Positions 57,953-64,000 of a stretch of DNA of 64,000 nt are shown here, piece after piece. Position 1 is the stretch's first letter. Every line of letters begins with the position of its first letter. Under the pieces are notes generated by a model. That model ran no database searches. It had not been told where the DNA came from and saw only the letters and a list, made by a program, of their open reading frames with translations. This DNA is from a virus. The stretch is taken from the IMG/VR virus record IMGVR_UViG_3300009027_000005, positions 1-64,000 of that record. One strand, written 5' to 3'. A program made the position numbers and the translations under genes.

Positions 57953-58993
57953 ATGGATATGAAAAATTTAATTCAGCAAATGACTGATATTGAAAATTCA
58001 AGTAAAGAGAAGTTAAACGAAGCAGCAAATCTTAGTGTTTCTGCAGAAACAGGTGCAGAAATTGCAGACATGATTCGTGCAATGCAAGGACATGCAGGAA
58101 TGGATGATAAGCCAGTAGGTGATGTTGTTCATCCAATGCGTCACGATATTGAAAGATTCCGTGCTGCTGTAAATGACGATCCAGCAATTCCAGGACGTGA
58201 TGATGTAGAAGGAGACCAAGATCTACAAGCAGGAGCACTAGGGAGTGCAATAGGCGGCGGACTTGGTAGTATGGTCGGCGGCCCAGCAGGGGCAGCAGTA
58301 GGATCAGCTTTAGGATCAAATAACGAACCTGGTGCAGGAATGGCAGCATTAGGCGGAGTTGCAGGAAATGCAATCGCCGGACCAGTAGGCGGCGCAGTAG
58401 GTGCCGGCCTAGGACAAATGCTAGGTTCAGACGACGGCGATGACCCAAATATTCCAGGGCGTGATGATGTAGAAGGCGACCAAGATCTACAAGCAGGCAT
58501 GCTAGGATCTATTGCAGGTGGTTTAGGCGGAGCAGCACTAGGTAGCGCACTTGGCGGTCCTATTGGCGGAATAGCAGGTAAAGCACTTGGCGGAGTTGGC
58601 GGAAAAGTTGCTGGCGCAATGGGCTCTAAAATAGGATCAGCGATTGGTAAGGCTGCTCCAAGTATTGCAGGCAGCATGGTTGGATCTGAAATTGGTGATA
58701 AGCTAACAGGCGATGACAATGAGATGGAAGGTTACGACAACGAGCCAAATCCAGAATACCAAGACCACAAACATATGACAAAAGACCTAAGCGGTGGTCT
58801 TAACCGTGAAAAGAAAGCATATGCTAAAGCACAAGACGGCGACAATGCAATGGCTGTAGAAGCTATCAAAGCACAGCTAATGGCAGCACTAAGTGAAAAG
58901 AAAGCAAAGCCAGACTTTTTAGATATGGACAAAGACGGCGACAAAAAAGAGCCAATGAAAAAAGCTATCAAAGACAAAAAAGCTAAAAAATAA
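57953..58993 (+). CDS. Glycine-zipper-rich virion protein with internal repeat
   Basis: 346 residues. The N-terminus includes KEKLNEAANLS, where LNE|A fits a gp21-type cleavage site. From about 75 to 265 are Gly/Ala-rich zipper segments (GGGLGSMVGGPAGAAVGSAL; GGAALGSALGGPIGGIAG) of the kind that insert into or associate with membranes. Two near-identical copies of IPGRDDVEGDQDLQAG start at about residues 79 and 167. The C-terminus is charged, with KPDFLDMDKDGDKKEPMKKA (EF-hand-like DMDKDGD) and a basic tail. A packaged protein acting at the host membrane during DNA delivery is one reading. It is followed by a strong terminator. Confidence 0.7.
   Translation: MDMKNLIQQMTDIENSSKEKLNEAANLSVSAETGAEIADMIRAMQGHAGMDDKPVGDVVHPMRHDIERFRAAVNDDPAIPGRDDVEGDQDLQAGALGSAIGGGLGSMVGGPAGAAVGSALGSNNEPGAGMAALGGVAGNAIAGPVGGAVGAGLGQMLGSDDGDDPNIPGRDDVEGDQDLQAGMLGSIAGGLGGAALGSALGGPIGGIAGKALGGVGGKVAGAMGSKIGSAIGKAAPSIAGSMVGSEIGDKLTGDDNEMEGYDNEPNPEYQDHKHMTKDLSGGLNREKKAYAKAQDGDNAMAVEAIKAQLMAALSEKKAKPDFLDMDKDGDKKEPMKKAIKDKKAKK
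58176..58495 (+). repeat. Internal duplication in the glycine-zipper protein
   Basis: The DNA encoding DDPxIPGRDDVEGDQDLQAG occurs twice, at about 58176-58233 and 58440-58497, nearly identical at the base level (for example GATGTAGAAGG(A/C)GACCAAG). Each copy precedes a glycine-zipper segment, so the unit is an acidic linker plus zipper. Confidence 0.75.
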
Positions 58994-59012
58994 TCTACGG
59001 CGGGATTACACC

Positions 59013-59040
59013 AAATAGGACCTTCGGGTCCTATTTTTTT
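59013..59040 (+). terminator. Intrinsic terminator with UUCG loop
   Basis: AATAGGACC and GGTCCTATT form a perfect 9-bp stem around TTCG, followed by a T run. It ends the gp16/internal-protein unit. Confidence 0.92.
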
Positions 59041-59041
59041 G

Positions 59042-59050
59042 AGTAAATAA
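59042..59050 (+). promoter_or_regulatory. Late-promoter-like octamer (AGTAAATAA) abutting a start codon
   Basis: AGTAAATA is followed by AAAT and the ATG at 59054, four nt later, with no Shine-Dalgarno; it immediately follows the terminator. Confidence 0.5.
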
Positions 59051-59053
59051 AAT

Positions 59054-59788
59054 ATGTTTTATTTTAACGGTGATAGTTTTGTTTACGGATTAGAATTAGA
59101 AGATATTAATAATAGATTTTCCACACTAGTAAGCAAGCACTATAACAAAAAAGAACTTAACGATTCTATTCGTGGTGCTAGTAATCAAAGAATCTTTAGA
59201 ACAACCATGGAAGCTATTGCAAGTTTTCCAAATATCGAATCAATTGTTATAATGTGGACAGATCCAAATAGATTTGAACACTTTCTTGGACCTAATATGT
59301 TTTCAGCAGACGACGACGGTTGGAGAAGGATAACAACTTACAGACTTAAACCTGATAATTTTTTGCCCAACGAAAGAGATACATTTATAAAGAATTTTCA
59401 TCATCCAGATATACGGGTTATTAATAAATCATTATTAGAATATAGTGTGCATGTAAGAACTCAAGACCATGTAATAAATGAACTTTTAAATCAAATATTA
59501 CAACTACAATTAGTATGTACACTAAAAAATATAAATTGCAAAATGTCATATTCGTATATTTCAGATATACTAGATAATCAAAACGTAAAAACCTATATTA
59601 AAAATCATAATTTATATAATAAAATAGACTGGACAACAAAATACTGGTTAGACAATGATATTTTTTGGTCCATGAATACATTCTGTAAAGAACAAAATGT
59701 TGATTTTGGACCTGGATTACATCCTTTAGAATCTGGACATAGATTAGTAGCAAATAAAATTATAGACGTTTTTAAAAAAGATAAGTAA
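59054..59788 (+). CDS. SGNH-hydrolase-like protein
   Basis: 244 residues. YFNGDSFVYG at the start provides the block I GDS (Asp7, Ser8). SIRGASNQRIFRT provides a block II Gly and block III-like Asn. GLHPLESGHRLVANKI near the C-terminus gives the catalytic His223 region. ESIVIMWTDPNRFE fits the central strand. SGNH enzymes are esterases or acyl/acetyl hydrolases. In phages related proteins can deacylate surface glycans. Length is normal for the fold. It lies between the internal head proteins and gp17, starts directly after a late octamer and ends four bases before gp17. Confidence 0.72.
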   Translation: MFYFNGDSFVYGLELEDINNRFSTLVSKHYNKKELNDSIRGASNQRIFRTTMEAIASFPNIESIVIMWTDPNRFEHFLGPNMFSADDDGWRRITTYRLKPDNFLPNERDTFIKNFHHPDIRVINKSLLEYSVHVRTQDHVINELLNQILQLQLVCTLKNINCKMSYSYISDILDNQNVKTYIKNHNLYNKIDWTTKYWLDNDIFWSMNTFCKEQNVDFGPGLHPLESGHRLVANKIIDVFKKDK

Positions 59789-59792
59789 TTAT

Positions 59793-61373
59793 ATGTCAAA
59801 GAGTTTAGATGGAGTATTAACCAAAAAGGCTAATACAAAAGAAACATATACAGAAGAACAAATACAGGATCTTATGCAGTGTATGGATCCTGAAAAAGGC
59901 TATCTGTATTTTGCACGTAAGTTTGCATATATCCAACATCCTGTAAAAGGCAAACTGTTGTTTGAACCTTTTGACTATCAGCTAGGATTAATGGACACTT
60001 ATCATAACTATCGTTTTAACATTAACATGATGCCTAGACAAACTGGTAAGACAACGTGTGCTAGTATCTATCTTGCTTGGTATGCAATGTTTAATCCAGA
60101 TCAAACTATTCTTATTGCTGCACACAAATACACAGGTGCGCAAGAGATTATGGCTCGTATACGCTATGTGTATGAAACTTGTCCTGATCATATTAGAGCA
60201 GGTGTTACATCGTATAACAAAGGTAGCATAGAGTTTGAGAATGGTAGTAGGATTGTAAGCCAAACAACAACAGGCAACACAGGACGTGGTATGTCTATTT
60301 CATTACTATACTGCGACGAGTTTGCGTTTGTACAACCAAACATTGCTGAAGAATTTTGGACTTCAATTTCACCTACACTAGCAACAGGTGGTCGTGCTAT
60401 TATTACAAGTACACCAAACTCAGACGAAGATACATTTGCTACTATTTGGAAACAAGCAGAACAACGTTTTGATGATCATGGTAACGAAAGTGAACTAGGT
60501 ATTAACGGATTCCGTTCGTTTGTGGCACGTTGGGACGAACATCCTGATCGTGACGAAGAATGGAAAGCAGCTGAGATCGGACGTATTGGAGAAGAAAAAT
60601 TCCGTCGTGAATACGGCTGTGAATTCTTAGTATTTGACGAAACACTAATTAATTCAATTAAACTTGCAGTAATGGAAGGCGATTCGCCGATCTTAAATAT
60701 GGGTCAAACACGTTGGTACAAAAAGCCTACAAGTCAATACACATATGCAATAGCACTAGATCCTAGTATGGGCACGGGTGGAGATAACGCTGCTATACAG
60801 GTATTCGAATTGCCTACATATGAACAAGTTGCAGAATGGCAGCATAATCAAACTGCTATACCTGGACAAATACGTGTATTATCAGACATATGTAGATATA
60901 TAGAAGAATGTACAAAAAACCCGCAGGGTATATATTGGAGTGTAGAAAACAATGGGTTGGGAGAAGCCGCACTTATCGTTATCAATGACTTTGGGGAGGA
61001 AAACATCCCTGGTTTGTTTGTTAGTGAACCCATACGTAAAGGACACGTTAGAAAGTTCCGCAAAGGATTTAACACAACACACAGTACCAAAGTTACAGCT
61101 TGTTCACGACTCAAAACAATGATAGAGAATGACAAAATGATTGTACATTCTAAACCATTTATATCAGAATTAAAAGGCTATGTTGCTACAGGATCAAGTT
61201 ACCAAGCCAAAAACGGAATGACAGACGATTTAATTAGTGCAACACTTTTATCATTAAGAATGATGGATGTATTAAAAGATTGGGATCCAAGAGTCTACAA
61301 TACATTCACACAAGCAGAAGACCTAGAAGATTACGAGCCGCCAATGCCGATCTTTATTAGCAGCAACTATTGA
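59793..61373 (+). CDS. gp17: Terminase large subunit gp17-like
   Basis: 526 residues; T4 gp17 has 610. The ATPase domain has Walker A MPRQTGKTT with Lys86, Walker B LLYCDEFAFV (Asp175, Glu176) and the coupling motif IITSTPNSDEDTF. The RNase-H-like nuclease domain starts at about residue 315 with IALDPSMGTGGDNAA (Asp323), continues with YWSVENNGLGEAAL and closes with GMTDDLISATLLSLRMMD. It powers DNA packaging through the portal and cuts the concatemer. It has no own promoter and is probably co-transcribed with the SGNH-like gene. The stop overlaps the next late octamer. Confidence 0.96.
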   Translation: MSKSLDGVLTKKANTKETYTEEQIQDLMQCMDPEKGYLYFARKFAYIQHPVKGKLLFEPFDYQLGLMDTYHNYRFNINMMPRQTGKTTCASIYLAWYAMFNPDQTILIAAHKYTGAQEIMARIRYVYETCPDHIRAGVTSYNKGSIEFENGSRIVSQTTTGNTGRGMSISLLYCDEFAFVQPNIAEEFWTSISPTLATGGRAIITSTPNSDEDTFATIWKQAEQRFDDHGNESELGINGFRSFVARWDEHPDRDEEWKAAEIGRIGEEKFRREYGCEFLVFDETLINSIKLAVMEGDSPILNMGQTRWYKKPTSQYTYAIALDPSMGTGGDNAAIQVFELPTYEQVAEWQHNQTAIPGQIRVLSDICRYIEECTKNPQGIYWSVENNGLGEAALIVINDFGEENIPGLFVSEPIRKGHVRKFRKGFNTTHSTKVTACSRLKTMIENDKMIVHSKPFISELKGYVATGSSYQAKNGMTDDLISATLLSLRMMDVLKDWDPRVYNTFTQAEDLEDYEPPMPIFISSNY

Positions 61374-61380
61374 TAAATAC
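61372..61380 (+). promoter_or_regulatory. Late promoter octamer (GATAAATAC) abutting a start codon
   Basis: GATAAATA overlaps the gp17 stop and is four nt before the ATG at 61384, with no Shine-Dalgarno. A second in-frame ATG at 61393 also lacks one. Confidence 0.6.
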
Positions 61381-61383
61381 ATT

Positions 61384-63789
61384 ATGCGTAGAATGAATAA
61401 TATAAGTGAAGATCTTTTTAATAAATTGCGTAGTCGATTTAATGATATTACAATCGGCGACGAGAACGGAACTGTAACTAACGAGCCAAAAGAAGCTAGA
61501 TTTTTTGATTTTAGCTACTCAAATAATGGTACTAAAATAGGAAAAGTTAGTGTTAGTATATCCGAAGAAGAAGGTCTAAAAGTTATATATTCAAAAGATA
61601 TTATAGAAAATCAAGATGACATATCAAAGAAAAATTGGTTTGATTTTCTTAAAGAATTAAGAGTTTTTAGTAAGAAACGAATGTTAGATTTTAGTATAAG
61701 AGATATTAACAAAACAAATTTAACAAAAAGAGATTACAATTTTTTAGCAAATCGATCTGGGGACGATACAATGACAGAATCAAAACTTTATGGCACTAGT
61801 CGTGTAAGCTACCAAAAAGTAGGCGAGGCACGTATTGTTATTAAGCATACAGAAAATATAAATCAAGAGAGTGCTACAAGCAGAACACAAAAGATCGGAA
61901 AGATCTATATTGAATCGGCAGAAGGAGAAAGATTCAAATATCCTTACAAACACCTAAGTGGTGCAAGAGCGATGGCAATGCACGTAAGCGAAGGCGGCAA
62001 TGCCTATGACGATTTTGGTAAGCACATTGTAGGCCTATCAGAAGAAATGGCAAAACTACGTAAGTTTAAAAACTACATGGGTCGTAGTGCTGTAATGGCA
62101 GAAAGCCTAGCAGGATATACAGATATTGTTAAAGAGCGTATTGCTACAGTTAAAAAAGAAATAGCGTCATTACAAAAGCCAGCATATTACAAAGAAGCAT
62201 TTGAAACATTTAATCCCCCAGTACTAGAAGATGTTCCAAATGATGTTGCTGAAAACTGGATTGACGAACTAACTATCCGTCAGTTCAACGAAGAACTACA
62301 AGATATTTTTCCATACATCTACAACCTAGTAAAAGAAGGCACAAAGGCCAAAGAACTAGGACCAGATGATTTACTAGGCGAATCAGACGAACAGCTTGAC
62401 GAGATTCTTCCAGCATTAGCTGTTCCTGTATTATTAACAGCAGCTAGAGCAGCAATTCCTGCACTAACAAGAATAGGTGCAAGTATTCTTGCTAAAAGAG
62501 GCGCAGCAGCAGCGGCAGCCGGACAAGTTGCAAGAGGTGCCGGACAAGTTGCAAAAGGTGCCGGAAATTTTGCTGTAAAAAACCCAATCAAGACAACAGT
62601 TGCAGGAGTAGCAGCAGCAAATCCAGATGCTACAATGAACGTTATTAATACAGGAAAAGATATTGCACAAGGTGTAGGTGATACTGTTGATGCTGTACAA
62701 GGCGCAGCTCAAACTGCACAAGATACAATGACAGGATTAGCAACTACAGCACAAGAAGTGATGGATAAAGCCAGCCAAGGTATAGACGGTATACAAGGTG
62801 AAATTTCAGCATTCTTAGGCGGCGGCGCACTAAAACAGATTGCATCAGCTGCTTCAAAATATGCACTACCAGTACTTGCTGTTATTGCATTATTGTACGG
62901 CGGCAAAAAAGTAATTGACTGGCTAATGGGTAAAAGTAAAGAACCAAGAACCGAAGATATAGATATTGACGAGGGTTTGAAAGGCGCCGGTATTGGAGCC
63001 GGTATTGGCGCCGTAGCCGGACCTGCAATTGCAGCTATGGCAGGAGGAAATCCAGCAGTTGGAAAATTAGGGCAAGCGGCACTCGGAGCCGCCCTTGGCG
63101 CTCCTTCTGGTGCATTGATTGGCGCAATTAACAAAGATGAAAAAAGAAAGAAGGCCAAACTTGCTAAAGCTAAAAAAGACAAAGAAGATAAAAAAGATAA
63201 AAAAACAAAAGAAGAGTTTGAATTAGAACAAGCATTTGAAGATATAATGGGTCAGTTTGCAGATAGCGTATGCGAAGAATGCGGTAACCCAAGCTGGCGT
63301 ACACTTGATGAAGAAAAGCAAAAAGGCGTTGATGGCAAAGTATGCTGGAAAGGCTACAAGCGCATGGGCACTAAAATGAAAGGTGGCAAGCGTGTAGATA
63401 ACTGTGTTAAAGTAGGCGAAGACGACACTGAAGAAGGCAACGCATACGCACATGCAGTACGCAAGGCTAAAATGGACGGTAAGAAAAAAGGCGACAAAGT
63501 ACAAGGCCCAGACGGTGATGAAATTACGATCGAAAAAGACGAAAAAACACCACTAGGCGAATTCATACTATCATACTATGACAGAGAATCAGGCGAGTTT
63601 CCAAAAGGCGAAACTGCCGTACTAACCATGGTTGAAAAAGATTACGGCGAGCAGTTCATAGAACCTGCTAAGGCCTTTATCGAACAAGTTCAAGCTCTGT
63701 ATGACGATTACCAGATGCGTACCCAACCACAACAGATGGAAGTTGATACAGAGTTTGACCGCATGAAAGAACTTGCAGGGCTTCGTTAA
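61384..63789 (+). CDS. Large multi-domain virion protein with hydrophobic glycine-zipper centre
   Basis: 801 residues. Residues 1-130 form a mixed domain (FFDFSYSNNGTKIGKVSVSI). Residues 135-330 form a second one (GTSRVSYQKVGEARIVIKHTEN, HLSGARAMAMHVSEGG, YTDIVKERIATVKKEIASLQ). The centre has Ala-rich helices, the hydrophobic YALPVLAVIALLYGG near residue 500 and glycine zippers (GAGIGAGIGAVAGPAIAAMAGG), suggesting membrane contact. The C-terminus has CEECGNPSW and the conserved-looking VCWKGYKRMGTKMKGGKRVDNC, ending EFDRMKELAGLR. LLGE|S and QLDE|I resemble prohead-protease sites. It may be a packaged, ejected protein, but I cannot name it. Confidence 0.68.
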   Translation: MRRMNNISEDLFNKLRSRFNDITIGDENGTVTNEPKEARFFDFSYSNNGTKIGKVSVSISEEEGLKVIYSKDIIENQDDISKKNWFDFLKELRVFSKKRMLDFSIRDINKTNLTKRDYNFLANRSGDDTMTESKLYGTSRVSYQKVGEARIVIKHTENINQESATSRTQKIGKIYIESAEGERFKYPYKHLSGARAMAMHVSEGGNAYDDFGKHIVGLSEEMAKLRKFKNYMGRSAVMAESLAGYTDIVKERIATVKKEIASLQKPAYYKEAFETFNPPVLEDVPNDVAENWIDELTIRQFNEELQDIFPYIYNLVKEGTKAKELGPDDLLGESDEQLDEILPALAVPVLLTAARAAIPALTRIGASILAKRGAAAAAAGQVARGAGQVAKGAGNFAVKNPIKTTVAGVAAANPDATMNVINTGKDIAQGVGDTVDAVQGAAQTAQDTMTGLATTAQEVMDKASQGIDGIQGEISAFLGGGALKQIASAASKYALPVLAVIALLYGGKKVIDWLMGKSKEPRTEDIDIDEGLKGAGIGAGIGAVAGPAIAAMAGGNPAVGKLGQAALGAALGAPSGALIGAINKDEKRKKAKLAKAKKDKEDKKDKKTKEEFELEQAFEDIMGQFADSVCEECGNPSWRTLDEEKQKGVDGKVCWKGYKRMGTKMKGGKRVDNCVKVGEDDTEEGNAYAHAVRKAKMDGKKKGDKVQGPDGDEITIEKDEKTPLGEFILSYYDRESGEFPKGETAVLTMVEKDYGEQFIEPAKAFIEQVQALYDDYQMRTQPQQMEVDTEFDRMKELAGLR

Positions 63790-63807
63790 TTTATTAAGGA
63801 TACTATA

Positions 63808-64000
63808 ATGGCTATTACATCAATCGATGATTTAAAAACAAGAGCAACTGAGTTAGTTCCTCCGGGAGAGGCTATTACAGAAACGGCAGTAAGAACAATA
63901 CATAAAGAATTAATGGACGGTGGATCACAGCTTTCCTTAGATGATATTTCTTATGGTTTGCGAGATGCGTATATTAATCCTTTTTTATCTGTAAAATATC
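63808..64000 (+). CDS. Uncharacterised protein, 3'-partial
   Basis: The ATG at 63808 is preceded by AAGGA and opens a frame without stops to the right edge of the window (64 codons). The visible part is MAITSIDDLKTRATELVPPG followed by a helical stretch (AVRTIHKELMDGG, LSLDDISYGLRDAYINPF). It is cut by the window edge, so no function can be given. The preceding 18-base gap shows it is co-oriented and probably co-transcribed with the 801-residue protein. Confidence 0.7.
   Translation, partial: MAITSIDDLKTRATELVPPGEAITETAVRTIHKELMDGGSQLSLDDISYGLRDAYINPFLSVKY

Noticed and set aside
58141-58719. Minus-strand frame of 192 codons rich in Pro/Ala/Ser
   Set aside because: It is the antisense image of the Gly/Ala-zipper repeats and lacks translation signals.

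Overview
This window looks like part of the late/structural half of the genome of a T4-like marine myovirus. It is AT-rich, with short intergenic gaps and many stop/start overlaps. The T4-type morphogenesis genes are recognisable: neck gp13 and gp14, sheath-completion gp15, sheath gp18, tube gp19, a tube-initiator/cap-like protein, head-completion gp4, and terminase gp16 and gp17. A repeated T4-type late-promoter octamer (NATAAATA/NTAAATA) sits in front of most late transcription units. No photosynthesis gene, tRNA, integrase or CRISPR array was seen. The host cannot be named from this sequence; the heptose/LPS-type genes suggest a Gram-negative marine bacterium.

Layout. 0-2.4 kb: the end of an acidic repetitive protein, then a possible lysis group (membrane coiled-coil protein, 32-residue membrane peptide, lipoprotein-type CHAP peptidoglycan hydrolase). 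2.4-3.7 kb: a host-sigma70-like promoter driving a peroxiredoxin and a GT25-type glycosyltransferase. 3.7-3.96 kb: a probable free-standing structured RNA with its own promoter and terminator. 4.0-27.1 kb: a run of tail-fibre/adhesin-like proteins, including two pairs of giant paralogues in which one member carries an extra module of about 300 residues (LamG or beta-propeller), and two extremely cysteine/glycine-rich paralogues. 27.1-28.9 kb (minus strand): three consecutive 2OG-Fe(II) oxygenases. 29.0-32.2 kb: heptosyltransferase-like GT, NodU-type carbamoyltransferase, and a GmhB-like HAD protein lacking its nucleophile. 32.2-41.7 kb: large Calx-beta/cupredoxin-containing fibre proteins. 41.7-45.1 kb (minus): an ADP-heptose pathway operon (HldE, HldD, cupin, GmhB) and a Nudix hydrolase. 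45.1-47.6 kb (minus): gp15 and gp14. 47.7-63.8 kb (plus): gp13, a dNMP-kinase-like protein, an antisense HNH nuclease, gp18, gp19, tube initiator/cap, gp4, two sulfotransferases, gp16, internal-head-type proteins, an SGNH-like hydrolase, gp17 and a large virion-like protein.

How it may fit together. The capsid, neck and tail genes build the particle, and the 4-41 kb adhesins probably form its host-contact apparatus. The enzymes between them (ADP-heptose synthesis, heptosyltransferase, GT25, carbamoyltransferase, two sulfotransferases, three 2OG oxygenases) form a coherent surface-modification set. They could decorate either the host envelope or the virion adhesins; the sequence cannot tell which. 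Regulation appears two-tiered: four TTGACA/T-TATAAT-type promoters (peroxiredoxin, RNA, kinase, heptose operon) and many late octamers. At two fibre operons the late octamer overlaps a hairpin that would hide the ribosome-binding site only in read-through transcripts. Elsewhere the octamer lies only 4-5 nt before the start codon, implying leaderless late mRNAs.
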